Assembly (NCBI GenBank): GCA_021736745.1
Contig: JAIPFG010000010.1
Coordinates: forward strand, 1-20,569
Origin: Pseudomonadales bacterium
GTDB lineage: Bacteria > Pseudomonadota > Gammaproteobacteria > Pseudomonadales > IMCC2047
Reading direction: 5' to 3'
Length of the DNA stretch: 20,569 nucleotides
The notes under the pieces were generated by a model. That model searched no databases. It saw nothing but the letters and a program-made list of their open reading frames with translations, and was not told the origin of the DNA. The position numbers and the translations under genes were made by a program. Below are positions 1 through 7,531 of this stretch, piece by piece (positions within the stretch are counted from its first letter, which is position 1; every line of letters begins with the position of its first letter).

Positions 1-2
1 TA

Positions 3-353
3 TATCGTGAACTTCAAGAAGAAGTCGGGCTAGCCGAATCCGATGTCAAAGTGCTTGCACGGACACAGGGTTGGCTGCGTTATCGACTACCCAAACGCTT
101 AATGCGGCACAACAGTGGCACCCTTTGCGTTGGGCAAAAACAAAAATGGTTTTTACTCCAAATGCTTTGTCAGGATGATAAAGTGAGTTTTGACCTGACC
201 ACTAGTCCTGAGTTTGATCATTGGCGTTGGGTCAGTTATTGGTATCCGGTGAGCCAAGTTGTTATTTTCAAACGCGATGTTTATCGGCGCGCGCTGATGG
301 AACTGGCACCCAGTGTGCTGATGGATGGGCATCGGCAAGTGAATAAGACTTAG
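3..353 (+). CDS. rppH: RNA pyrophosphohydrolase RppH, 3' portion (5' end outside window)
   Basis: This Nudix hydrolase removes pyrophosphate from the 5' end of triphosphorylated mRNA and so primes it for decay in the cytoplasm. The frame is open from the first complete codon at position 3 and gives 116 residues. It begins inside the Nudix box: RELQEEVGL matches the REUxEExGU half of the signature, including the metal-binding glutamates. The later stretches LPKRLMRH, GQKQKWFLL and WVSYWYPVSQVV are typical of RppH. The family is usually 160-180 residues, so roughly the first 45 lie upstream of the window. The stop is 8 bp before ptsP, the same adjacency as in many gammaproteobacteria, and the two are probably cotranscribed. 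Confidence 0.9.
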   Translation, partial: YRELQEEVGLAESDVKVLARTQGWLRYRLPKRLMRHNSGTLCVGQKQKWFLLQMLCQDDKVSFDLTTSPEFDHWRWVSYWYPVSQVVIFKRDVYRRALMELAPSVLMDGHRQVNKT

Positions 354-361
354 GAGAGTCA

Positions 362-2623
362 ATGCTAGATATCCTGCGTAGTATCGTACAGGAAGTTAAT
401 TCAGCGACGGATCTTCGTTCCGCGATGGAAATTGTTGTAGAGCGCGTGCAAAAAGCGCTAGGTTCCAGTGCTTGTGCAATTTACCAGCTAAGCGCTAGCC
501 ACAGACATTTTGTGTTGCGTGCCGCACGCGGCTTAAACCAAGAGTCAGTGGGTAAGGTACGATTAAAATTGTCAGAAGGTTTAGTTGGTTTGGTGGGCAC
601 TCGCGCGGAGCCTCTGAATCTGGATGAGGCTTCCCTCCACCCCAATTTCCAATATTTTCCTGAAACGGGAGAAGAAAAGTTTCATTCGTTCCTAGGTGTT
701 CCTGTTATTCACCATAGAAATGTTCTGGGGGTATTGATTGTTCAGGATAAAGAAGCCCACCAGTTTGATGAGCAAACAGAATCTTTCTTGGTCACCCTGG
801 CGTCTCAGTTGGCAGTGGTATTGGCCCATGCCAACGCCACTGGGGCGATGCGTCTTATCCAGCAGACTGGGAAAAAACGGCATGTTACCTTTGAGGGGGG
901 CGCCGGAGCGCCAGGGGTGGCTGTTGGCGAAGTGGTTGTCATCTATCCGTTGGCGGACTTGGACGCCGTTCCCGATAAGCACATCGAAAATATTGAGGAC
1001 GAGCTGGCGTTTTTGGTTAAGGCCGTGCGTAAGGTCAAACGCGATATTCGTGCCGTTAGCATTAAACTTTCTTCAAATCTGGGTGTTGAAGAGCGTGCAC
1101 TTTTCGACGTGTATATGAAGATTCTGGATGATACCGCATTGACGGGTGAAGTAGTGGCGCTGATCAAACAGGGCCAGTGGGCACAGGGGGCCTTGCGTAA
1201 TGTGATTGAGACCCACGTTAAGGCCTTCAATTTAATGGATGACCCTTATCTGCGTGAACGGGCTTCCGACATACGTGATTTGGGTAGAAGAATCCTCTCC
1301 TATCTTCAGGAAACACAACGTGAGAAGAGGGAGTTCCCGGAACACACGATTTTAATTGGGGAAGAATTAACCCCAGCAGATTTAGGGGCTGTCCCGAAAG
1401 GGAGGCTGGCGGGTTTGGTGACGCTGCGTGGTTCCAGAAATTCACATATTGCGATTCTCGCCCGCGCCATGGAGGTGCCAACGGTTGTGGGGATTGATAT
1501 CCCTTACAAACAGATGGATGGTATTCAGCTGATTGTTGATGGTTATCAGGGTAAGGTATTTCCCAATCCCCCACCTGAATTAAGGCAACATTTCGATGCG
1601 GTAATTCGTGAAGAAAAGGCGATGGAGAGAGGCCTGGAAGCACTCGCGGATTTGCCGGCGGAAACTCTGGATAAGCATCGTACGCCTCTGCGGGTAAATA
1701 CGGGATTGTTGTCCGATGTGGCACGTTCTTTAGAACGCGGTGCGGAAGGGGTTGGGCTCTATCGAACAGAAGTCCCTTTTATGATGACGGACCGGTTTCC
1801 CAGTGAAAAACAACAGCGCGAGTTTTATCGCGAGCAACTCGAGGCCTTTGCGCCGTATCCCGTGACCATGCGCACACTGGATGTGGGCGGTGATAAGGAG
1901 CTGCCTTATTTCCCTATTAAAGAGGAAAATCCCTTCCTTGGCTGGCGTGGTATTCGCATTACGCTGGACCATCCTGAGATTTTTTTAGTACAAGTGCGGG
2001 CCATGTTGGAAGCAAGCGCTGGTCTGGATAACTTACGCATTATGCTGCCGATGATATCCAATGTTACCGAAGTGGAAGAGGCGCTGCATCATATACACCA
2101 AGCTTATTATGAAGTGCGAGAAGAGGGCTTTGATGTGATTATGCCACCGGTAGGCGTGATGGTTGAGGTACCTGCTGCAGTTTACCAAGCCAGAGAGTTG
2201 GCGCAACGGGTAGATTTTCTTTCAGTTGGAAGTAATGACCTGACGCAGTATCTGTTAGCGGTTGATCGCAACAATAGTAATGTGGCGGACCTATATCATG
2301 CTTTTCATCCGGCAGTACTTAAGGCGCTTCGTTCAGTGGTCAATCATGCCCACCTGGAGAATAAAACCGTCAGCATTTGCGGTGAACTGGCTGGCGACCC
2401 CGCTGGCGCTATCTTATTGATGGCGATGGGTTATGACGAGCTATCAATGAGTGCCTCGAATATTTTGCGGGTAAAGGCAGCGATTCGCTCGATTACCATG
2501 AAGCGCGCCAAGGAATTACTAGAAGAAGTCCTGCAAATCGATAGTGCTGATGTCATTCAGACTTGTTTAAACCAGGCGCTGGCTGAAATTGGGTTAGAAA
2601 CGATCGATACACGAATTCACTAA
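362..2623 (+). CDS. ptsP: PtsP, phosphoenolpyruvate-protein phosphotransferase of the nitrogen PTS (EI-Ntr)
   Basis: PtsP transfers phosphate from PEP to NPr, which passes it to EIIA-Ntr. This is a cytoplasmic regulatory relay rather than a sugar uptake system. The 753 residues are close to the usual length of about 750. A GAF domain occupies about residues 1-165 and distinguishes PtsP from sugar-type EI. The EI N-terminal domain follows at about 175-310. The phospho-histidine swivel domain has its active His at 362 in SRNSHIAILARA. The PEP-binding barrel covers about 420-720, with VGSNDLTQY and the catalytic Cys673 in SICGELAGDP. The ATG at 362 follows an AGGAGA ribosome site. It lies directly after rppH and 23 bp before the TSUP gene, so it is probably part of one operon. 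The partners ptsO and ptsN are not in the window. Confidence 0.96.
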   Translation: MLDILRSIVQEVNSATDLRSAMEIVVERVQKALGSSACAIYQLSASHRHFVLRAARGLNQESVGKVRLKLSEGLVGLVGTRAEPLNLDEASLHPNFQYFPETGEEKFHSFLGVPVIHHRNVLGVLIVQDKEAHQFDEQTESFLVTLASQLAVVLAHANATGAMRLIQQTGKKRHVTFEGGAGAPGVAVGEVVVIYPLADLDAVPDKHIENIEDELAFLVKAVRKVKRDIRAVSIKLSSNLGVEERALFDVYMKILDDTALTGEVVALIKQGQWAQGALRNVIETHVKAFNLMDDPYLRERASDIRDLGRRILSYLQETQREKREFPEHTILIGEELTPADLGAVPKGRLAGLVTLRGSRNSHIAILARAMEVPTVVGIDIPYKQMDGIQLIVDGYQGKVFPNPPPELRQHFDAVIREEKAMERGLEALADLPAETLDKHRTPLRVNTGLLSDVARSLERGAEGVGLYRTEVPFMMTDRFPSEKQQREFYREQLEAFAPYPVTMRTLDVGGDKELPYFPIKEENPFLGWRGIRITLDHPEIFLVQVRAMLEASAGLDNLRIMLPMISNVTEVEEALHHIHQAYYEVREEGFDVIMPPVGVMVEVPAAVYQARELAQRVDFLSVGSNDLTQYLLAVDRNNSNVADLYHAFHPAVLKALRSVVNHAHLENKTVSICGELAGDPAGAILLMAMGYDELSMSASNILRVKAAIRSITMKRAKELLEEVLQIDSADVIQTCLNQALAEIGLETIDTRIH

Positions 2624-2646
2624 TGCAGGCCTGACGACACGGCGAG

Positions 2647-3432
2647 ATGACCCTTTTTTTGACTTACCTGGCATTAGGTGCTGCGGCCGGAACCATCGCT
2701 GGATTGCTTGGTTTAGGTGGAGGGATTATTATTGTCCCCGTCCTGGTGGCCGTTTTCCAGTGGCAAGGCGTCAGTGCTGAACTGGGTATGCATATGGCGA
2801 TAGCGACATCGCTTGCCATCATCGCTCTAACCGCTTTTTCTTCTATTTTTGTGCACCACCAAGAGGATGCTATCCGTTGGGATTTGTTTGCGTGGATCGT
2901 GCCTGGAATTCTGTTGGGTGCGGGTTTAGGTGTTGAAACTGCCATAAATCTGGATGGACAGGTTCTAAAAATGTTTTTTGGTGTTTTTTTACTGGCGGTG
3001 GCCCTAATGATTGGCCTTAATCTCACACCTAACCCCAGTCGCTTGGTTCCATCGAAACCCGGTCTGTTAGTGACGGGCAGTTGTATCGGGTGGGTTTCCG
3101 CCCTATTGGGAATTGGCGGGGGTACATTAACCGTCCCCTTTTTTACTTGGTGTAATGTGCGTATGCAGGAGGCTGTAGCATTAGCAGCGGCTTGTGGTCT
3201 GCCCATTGCTTTAATGGGCGCCTTGGTTAATATGTATGAGGGTTGGGAGCTATCAGGATTACCACCCTATAGTGCCGGTTATATTTATTTACCGGCTGTA
3301 GCGATCATTGCTATTGCCAGCATTCCCTTTGCTCGAGTTGGCGCGAAATTGGCCCATCGTTTTTCGGCACGTCGATTAAAGCAGGCTTTTGCCTTGGTGT
3401 TGTTGGTTGTCGGTATTAAATTTATTTTTTAG
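2647..3432 (+). CDS. TSUP (TauE/SafE, YfcA-like) family membrane permease
   Basis: This is a predicted inner-membrane transporter of the TSUP family, whose members move sulfite, sulfoacetate, thiosulfate or other small anions. The 261-residue protein is almost entirely hydrophobic, with about eight membrane segments. It has the internal duplication typical of the family: GLLGLGGGIIIVPVL near the N-terminus (about residues 20-34) is echoed by ALLGIGGGTLTVPFF near residues 152-166. Those glycine-rich repeats are the family hallmark. The substrate cannot be read from sequence. The gene sits 23 bp after ptsP and 14 bp before lgt on the same strand. A TSUP gene in this place is part of the conserved neighbourhood, so an obvious link to sulfur metabolism is not required. 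Confidence 0.88.
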   Translation: MTLFLTYLALGAAAGTIAGLLGLGGGIIIVPVLVAVFQWQGVSAELGMHMAIATSLAIIALTAFSSIFVHHQEDAIRWDLFAWIVPGILLGAGLGVETAINLDGQVLKMFFGVFLLAVALMIGLNLTPNPSRLVPSKPGLLVTGSCIGWVSALLGIGGGTLTVPFFTWCNVRMQEAVALAAACGLPIALMGALVNMYEGWELSGLPPYSAGYIYLPAVAIIAIASIPFARVGAKLAHRFSARRLKQAFALVLLVVGIKFIF

Positions 3433-3446
3433 CGGAGAGCTCAACG

Positions 3447-4241
3447 GTGCTAACTTATCCAAATATAAATCCTGTCGCGCTTTCCCTGGGGCCACTCAAG
3501 GTGCACTGGTACGGGTTGATGTACCTGATTGGCTTTGCTGCCGCTTGGTGGTTAGCTCGATTACGGTCACGGCGGGCAGATTCCCCTTTGAAGGAAACAC
3601 AAATCTCCGATTTAATTTTTTATGGAGCTCTCGGCGTAGTTATTGGTGGACGTTTTGGCTACGTCCTGTTTTATCACTTCGATTACTTTTTAGCGAAACC
3701 GCTTTGGCTTTTTTATGTCTGGGAAGGGGGGATGTCTTTTCATGGCGGTTTATTGGGTGTAATTACGGCGCTCTTTATCTATAGCCGGAAGTTAGGTATC
3801 AATGTCTTCGCCCTGACTGATTTTATTGCCCCGATGGTACCTATCGGATTAGGTGCCGGACGAATAGGAAACTTTATTGGAGGAGAGCTTTGGGGGAGGG
3901 TATCGGATGTCCCTTGGGCTATGGTCTTCCCAAACGCGGGTAATCTTCCGCGACACCCCTCCCAGCTCTATCAGTTTGCACTGGAAGGTGTTGTCCTTTT
4001 TACCATTCTTTGGTGGTATTCAGCGAAGCCAAGGCCGCGTTTGCAAGTTTCGGGGTTATTTCTAATAGGCTATGGTTTGTCACGTTTTACGGCAGAGTTT
4101 TTCCGTCAGCCAGATGCACATTTGGGCTTCATTGCTTTTGGTTGGCTGACTATGGGTCAATTGTTAACGCTGCCAATGATAGGGGTTGGCCTGTTTCTTA
4201 TGGCCTATGGGAATAAACATTATTCAGTAGATAAACCTTAA
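3447..4241 (+). CDS. lgt: Prolipoprotein diacylglyceryl transferase Lgt
   Basis: Lgt transfers diacylglycerol from phosphatidylglycerol to the lipobox cysteine of prelipoproteins in the inner membrane, the first step of lipoprotein maturation. The 264-residue polytopic protein carries the Lgt signature at about residues 137-151 (GAGRIGNFIGGELWGR), with Arg139, Asn142, Glu147 and Gly150 at the positions known to matter in E. coli Lgt. The HGGLLG stretch (His99) and VHWYGLMY (Tyr22) are also conserved. The start is GTG at 3447, preceded by GGAGAG; this start gives the expected N-terminus MLTYPNINPVALSLGP. One signature position that is usually Asn is Gly145 here. It is likely cotranscribed with the upstream genes. 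thyA starts 48 bp downstream. Confidence 0.96.
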   Translation: MLTYPNINPVALSLGPLKVHWYGLMYLIGFAAAWWLARLRSRRADSPLKETQISDLIFYGALGVVIGGRFGYVLFYHFDYFLAKPLWLFYVWEGGMSFHGGLLGVITALFIYSRKLGINVFALTDFIAPMVPIGLGAGRIGNFIGGELWGRVSDVPWAMVFPNAGNLPRHPSQLYQFALEGVVLFTILWWYSAKPRPRLQVSGLFLIGYGLSRFTAEFFRQPDAHLGFIAFGWLTMGQLLTLPMIGVGLFLMAYGNKHYSVDKP

Positions 4242-4251
4242 ATAAACGCTT

Positions 4252-4279
4252 TTGATTGATTAAAACCTCAGGTTAGAAA
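4252..4279 (+). promoter_or_regulatory. Possible weak promoter for thyA
   Basis: TTGATT (4252-4257) and TAGAAA (4274-4279) are separated by 16 bp. Each matches the sigma-70 consensus at four of six positions. A start about 7 bp after the -10 would fall almost on the thyA ATG, so this would give a near-leaderless transcript. thyA could equally be read through from lgt. Confidence 0.22.
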
Positions 4280-4289
4280 ACATTTCTCT

Positions 4290-5090
4290 ATGAAACAATA
4301 TTTAGATTTAATGCAGGATGTATTAGACAACGGAACGGATAAAGAAGATCGGACCGGCACCGGCACGCGGTCAGTTTTCGGTCGTCAAATTCGATTTGAT
4401 TTGACGCAGGGCTTTCCTCTGGTAACCACAAAAAAGTGTCATCTGCGTTCGATAATCTATGAGCTACTCTGGTTTCTACAGGGTGATACCAATATCAAAT
4501 ACCTGCAAGATAATGGTGTTTCAATTTGGGATGAGTGGGCCGATGAAAATGGTGATTTAGGTCCTGTTTATGGTGAACAATGGCGCTCCTGGAAAAGACC
4601 TGACGGCACCACTGTCGATCAAATCGGCAATGTCTTACACCTTTTAAAAAACAATCCTGATAGCCGTCGCATAATGGTTGTCGCCTATAATCCAGGTGTG
4701 GCTGATGAAATGGCTTTGCCACCTTGCCATTCACTTTTTCAATTTTATGTAGCGCAGGGACGTTTGTCCTGTCAGCTTTATCAGCGTTCTGCCGATCTGT
4801 TTTTAGGTGTCCCATTTAATATTGCTTCCTATGCATTGCTGACTCATATGCTGGCGCAACAGGCTAATTTGGCATTAGGTGAGTTTGTACATACCTTTGG
4901 CGATTGCCATCTTTACAATAATCATTTGACTGACGATATTGTTTTCGAGCAGTTAAGACGAGAACCACGGGCCCTTCCTCAACTCAACATTAAACGTCAG
5001 CCGGACTCACTTTTTGACTACCGGTTTGAAGACTTTGAGATAATCGGTTACGACCCGTATCCAGCGATCAAAGCGCCGGTTGCGGTGTAA
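4290..5090 (+). CDS. thyA: Thymidylate synthase ThyA
   Basis: ThyA makes dTMP from dUMP using methylenetetrahydrofolate, which is oxidised to dihydrofolate; FolA, encoded 1.3 kb downstream, reduces it back. The 266 residues compare with 264 in E. coli. The catalytic Cys146 lies in LPPCHSLFQF. Other conserved blocks are EDRTGTGT near the N-terminus, GPVYGEQWRSW, QRSADLFLGVPFNIASYALL and the nucleotide-binding GDCHLYNNH. No convincing Shine-Dalgarno sequence lies upstream: the nearest AGG is about 18 bp from the ATG. The start is still supported by the standard MKQYLDLMQ N-terminus. The gene follows lgt by 48 bp on the same strand. Confidence 0.97.
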   Translation: MKQYLDLMQDVLDNGTDKEDRTGTGTRSVFGRQIRFDLTQGFPLVTTKKCHLRSIIYELLWFLQGDTNIKYLQDNGVSIWDEWADENGDLGPVYGEQWRSWKRPDGTTVDQIGNVLHLLKNNPDSRRIMVVAYNPGVADEMALPPCHSLFQFYVAQGRLSCQLYQRSADLFLGVPFNIASYALLTHMLAQQANLALGEFVHTFGDCHLYNNHLTDDIVFEQLRREPRALPQLNIKRQPDSLFDYRFEDFEIIGYDPYPAIKAPVAV

Positions 5091-5145
5091 TGGTTCAAAG
5101 AGCCTTTTAAGCTATACTAGCATCAGCTGGCAATCTTTGGGTTAA

Positions 5146-5586
5146 ATGGTCCTTGAGATGGTTTCAGGAAAGAAGTTCTATGCGGTAGACGAGTCATTCA
5201 ATATGGGCGTTACGGCAACACAAAATCGACGGAGTTATAAACGTTATCATACGCTGAAGTACACAGCGCTAGTACAACGTTGTCTTGGTCTGGGGCGTTT
5301 TGGGGGCCGGCGGGAGGCTGCCCTGGTGAATTTTAACCGCAATGGTGCATTCCTTTGTTGTGAACAAAATTACAAAAAAGGAGACCGTTTAAAATTGACC
5401 ATCCAATCAGCAACAGAACGTGTTTCTAATATCCATGCTCGGGTAAGGCATGTGCGCCAGCTTAAAGGCGAATGTTATATCGGGCTTGAGTTTGTGGATA
5501 GTAAAGACTTCCAACGGGTATTATCGAATGAGCATAAAAGTATTTTAGCTGGCATGGAAAACGTCATTATCCATCAGCTGGCTTAA
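5146..5586 (+). CDS. PilZ-domain protein (putative cyclic-di-GMP receptor)
   Basis: PilZ domains bind cyclic di-GMP and relay it to motility, biofilm or surface functions. In this 146-residue protein an RxxxR motif lies at Arg29-Arg33 (RSYKR). The second motif, normally D/NxSxxG, appears as NFNRNG at residues 62-67, with Asn replacing Ser. The downstream strands (ARVRHVRQLKGECYIGLEFVD) match the C-terminal beta-barrel of PilZ. The start is uncertain: ATG 5146 has a poor ribosome site, and the in-frame ATGs at 5158 and 5203 are alternatives; the last would begin eight residues before the RxxxR arginine. A TATACT at 5113-5118 could be a -10 element, without a clear -35. The target is unknown. 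It may be cotranscribed with the next gene, 32 bp away. Confidence 0.75.
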   Translation: MVLEMVSGKKFYAVDESFNMGVTATQNRRSYKRYHTLKYTALVQRCLGLGRFGGRREAALVNFNRNGAFLCCEQNYKKGDRLKLTIQSATERVSNIHARVRHVRQLKGECYIGLEFVDSKDFQRVLSNEHKSILAGMENVIIHQLA

Positions 5587-5618
5587 CAGGCTTTCCCAGA
5601 GCATATGAAAAAGAAACC

Positions 5619-6239
5619 ATGATTACTGTTCCTGAACGTTGGTTATTGCTTGTCAGTCTGTTGCTAGCATTAGTGGTTTCGCTGATCCACCCTTACGATG
5701 GTTTTACCTGGTTTTTGGAAACGTTCCCTGTATTGCTGGGTTTGCCATTGTTACTAATCACCTTCCGACGTTTTCCATTGACGCCCCTCTGTTATCGCTT
5801 ACTGTTTATCCATGCACTTATTCTGATTGTTGGCGCTCATTATACTTATGCCCGCGTACCTCTGGGATTTTGGATGCAAGACTGGTTCGATTTTCCACGT
5901 AATCACTATGATCGCATTGGGCATATTGCTCAGGGATTTATCCCCGCTATTTTGGCGCGTGAAATATTATTGAGGCGCTCGCCGTTAGAACCGGGCAAAT
6001 GGCTGTTTTATATTGTTACCTCCATTTGCCTCGCCTTTAGCGCCTTTTATGAAATGCTTGAATGGTGGACAGCGATTGCTGCCGAAGAAGCCTCTGTTGA
6101 TTTTCTCGGGACTCAAGGTGATGGATGGGATACCCAATGGGATATGTTTTTAGCATTGTTGGGAGCGTTGGCTTCACAACTTATCTTTGCGCATCCGCAT
6201 AATCGAGCGATTAAGCAGCTTCAGCAAATTGCTCAATAA
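5619..6239 (+). CDS. YjdF-like DUF2238 inner-membrane protein
   Basis: This is a polytopic membrane protein of 206 residues with about six hydrophobic segments. It carries the conserved polar motifs of the DUF2238/YjdF family. RNHYDRIGHIAQGFIPAILARE lies at about residues 93-114, FYEMLEWW around 142-149, and FLGTQGDGWDTQWDM around 161-175. The conserved Asp, His and Glu residues lie at membrane boundaries, which suggests an enzymatic or metal-binding role, but no function is established that I know of. The gene follows the PilZ gene by 32 bp, and a terminator-like hairpin lies about 120 bp downstream. Nothing in the sequence ties it to folate metabolism. Confidence 0.82.
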   Translation: MITVPERWLLLVSLLLALVVSLIHPYDGFTWFLETFPVLLGLPLLLITFRRFPLTPLCYRLLFIHALILIVGAHYTYARVPLGFWMQDWFDFPRNHYDRIGHIAQGFIPAILAREILLRRSPLEPGKWLFYIVTSICLAFSAFYEMLEWWTAIAAEEASVDFLGTQGDGWDTQWDMFLALLGALASQLIFAHPHNRAIKQLQQIAQ

Positions 6240-6357
6240 GGTCGGTCTTCGTGAAGGGATGACGAGACTAAAGCCTAATCCGCTCCCATAAAAAAAGGGC
6301 ATAGAAAATCATCATCGGATGACGGGCTGTCTTGAATCCGTTATCCTTGCCCCACTC

Positions 6358-6376
6358 CCCCGAAAGGGGTTTTTTT
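6358..6376 (+). terminator. Rho-independent terminator before folA
   Basis: CCCC (6358-6361), a GAAA tetraloop, GGGG (6366-6369) and then seven T residues form a short GC-only hairpin with a U tract on the plus strand. It would end transcription of the thyA/PilZ/DUF2238 unit and separate it from folA, which begins 41 bp later. The stem is only four pairs, so termination may be partial. Confidence 0.6.
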
Positions 6377-6417
6377 GATGCACCACTCGGTGCGAACCAC
6401 TATGAGGGTGAAGAACG

Positions 6418-6924
6418 GTGAGGTTGTCTTTAATCGTTGCTATGGCTGAAAACCGTGTGATCGGGATCAATAATAATTTGCCCTGGCACCTTCCCAACGA
6501 CCTTAAATACTTTAAGGCAATTACCATGGGTAAGCCGATTATTATGGGGCGTAAAACCCATCAGTCGATCGGTAAACCATTACCGGGCAGAACCAATATT
6601 GTGATTAGCGGTGACCCAGGTGCCGATTTTGAGGGATGCAGTACAGTATCCTCTGTCGAAGAGGCCCTTGAGTTGGCAGAAAATATTGCTCTAATTGATG
6701 GCTCGTCGGAAGCTATCGTGATGGGTGGTGCACAGATATACGCACTGACCTTGCCGATAGCAGACCGGATATATCTCACAGAAGTTCATGCACATGTGAG
6801 GGGCGATACTTATTTCCCTAAATACGACCGCAACGAATGGCAAGAAGTAGGGAGGGAAGATTTTGATCCTGAAGGCGATAATCCTTACGAATACAGTTTC
6901 GTTGTGTTGGATAGGTTGAGATAA
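6418..6924 (+). CDS. folA: Dihydrofolate reductase FolA
   Basis: FolA is a type I DHFR that reduces dihydrofolate to tetrahydrofolate with NADPH, closing the cycle opened by ThyA. The 168 residues fit the family. The N-terminus SLIVAMAENRVIGINNNLPW is the classical first strand and Met20-type loop. Asp28 in LPNDLKYFK is the substrate-protonating acid, GRKTHQSIGKPLPGR is the NADPH-binding segment, and VMGGAQIY is the conserved double-glycine turn. The start is GTG at 6418, after GAGGGTGAAGAAC; no ATG in frame would keep the first strand intact. It sits alone after a terminator-like hairpin, so it probably has its own promoter, which I could not identify. Confidence 0.96.
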   Translation: MRLSLIVAMAENRVIGINNNLPWHLPNDLKYFKAITMGKPIIMGRKTHQSIGKPLPGRTNIVISGDPGADFEGCSTVSSVEEALELAENIALIDGSSEAIVMGGAQIYALTLPIADRIYLTEVHAHVRGDTYFPKYDRNEWQEVGREDFDPEGDNPYEYSFVVLDRLR

Positions 6925-6980
6925 CAAAGGGAAATAGCCGCTGAGTGTTGAACATCCTGCTTAAAATAAAGGAAAACAAC

Positions 6981-6998
6981 ACATGACCTTTCTCATGT
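6981..6998. repeat. Perfect inverted repeat over a possible start codon
   Basis: ACATGA (6981-6986), a 6-bp spacer and TCATGT (6993-6998) form an exact inverted repeat. The ATG of the possible 38-codon ORF lies inside the left arm. In RNA this could be a small hairpin covering the start codon; in DNA it could be a dimeric operator. Confidence 0.45.
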
Positions 6999-7099
6999 AT
7001 CTTTCAGATGGTTCACCTCCGGGTCAATGCAAGCCTGTTCCCATCTTGCCGAAGGGAATGTGGCGGAGTAATCTTACAACTTCTGAAATGAATTTTTAA
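6983..7099 (+). CDS. Possible small protein of 38 residues, unrecognised
   Basis: An ATG at 6983 follows AAAGGAAAA (6968-6976) at good ribosome-site spacing and opens a 38-codon frame ending in TAA at 7097-7099, 14 bp before the next gene. The product begins MTFLMYLSDGSPPG and has one cysteine (Cys16) and several prolines; it is neither clearly secreted nor membrane-bound. I recognise no family. In favour are the ribosome site and the tight spacing to the gene downstream. Against it are its length and the absence of any homology I can recall. It could also be part of a structured 5' leader for the 130-residue protein. Confidence 0.35.
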   Translation: MTFLMYLSDGSPPGQCKPVPILPKGMWRSNLTTSEMNF

Positions 7100-7113
7100 T
7101 AAGGATCGTTCAG

Positions 7114-7506
7114 ATGAAAAGACCAATGGCAGCGGTTCTTCCCATACTGTTGACACCCTGTTTCACGCAGGCACAACCCTCCGGAATGACTCAGGAACAG
7201 ATGATGCAAATGATGCAGCAGGCGCAGCAAATGCAAGCCTGTTTTGCCAAGGTTGATCAGCAGGCATTATTGGCATTGGGACAAAAGGCACAAGCGATGG
7301 AATCACAAATCAAGTCTCTCTGTCAGGCCAATAAGCCTAGCGAGGCGCAGGCGACAGCGATTAAATTTGGTCTGGAAATGTCGCAGGATAGAAACCTGAA
7401 AGCCGCTCAGGAATGTGGTGAAATGGCACAAGGCATGATGCCGAAATTAGACTATCCGACCAGCGAAAAAGATTTTGAAGGCCATCACATCTGTGATGGT
7501 TATTGA
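7114..7506 (+). CDS. Small secreted Met/Gln-rich protein with four cysteines, unknown function
   Basis: This 130-residue protein has a short basic start, a hydrophobic core and an AXA-like site (FTQA at 17-20), so it is likely exported to the periplasm by Sec with cleavage after residue 20. The next segment, about residues 25-42, is dominated by Met and Gln (EQMMQMMQQAQQMQ). Four cysteines follow at 43, 70, 101 and 127, a number that would allow two disulfides. The rest is predicted to be mainly helical. An AAGGAT ribosome site precedes the ATG. Methionine-rich periplasmic segments can bind copper(I), but that is only a thought here. Cys16 precedes the cleavage site and the context LTPC is a poor lipobox, so I do not call a lipoprotein. 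Confidence 0.7.
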   Translation: MKRPMAAVLPILLTPCFTQAQPSGMTQEQMMQMMQQAQQMQACFAKVDQQALLALGQKAQAMESQIKSLCQANKPSEAQATAIKFGLEMSQDRNLKAAQECGEMAQGMMPKLDYPTSEKDFEGHHICDGY

Positions 7507-7531
7507 AATCTCTCAGCCCTGATGAGATTTT
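7506..7531 (+). terminator. Hairpin terminator after the secreted protein gene
   Basis: AAATCTC (7506-7512) pairs with GAGATTT (7524-7530), and inside it TCA pairs with TGA around a GCCC loop, leaving one bulged T. The stem overlaps the last base of the stop codon. The 3' side ends in four T residues, a weak U tract. A second small hairpin, GGCCC-TAAC-GGGCC (7535-7548), follows immediately. Confidence 0.5.

Noticed and set aside
1227..1724. A 165-codon minus-strand frame inside ptsP
   Set aside because: It is antisense to the active-site region of PtsP, and its Pro-rich product has no domain.
2664..3206. A 180-codon minus-strand frame opposite the TSUP gene
   Set aside because: It is antisense to a strongly supported membrane protein with duplicated family motifs. 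The Pro/Ala/Thr-rich product is typical of a shadow frame.
3389..3784. A 131-codon plus-strand frame overlapping the TSUP end and lgt
   Set aside because: It is a shifted reading of the lgt coding sequence. The Lgt frame carries the family signature, while this product is low-complexity.
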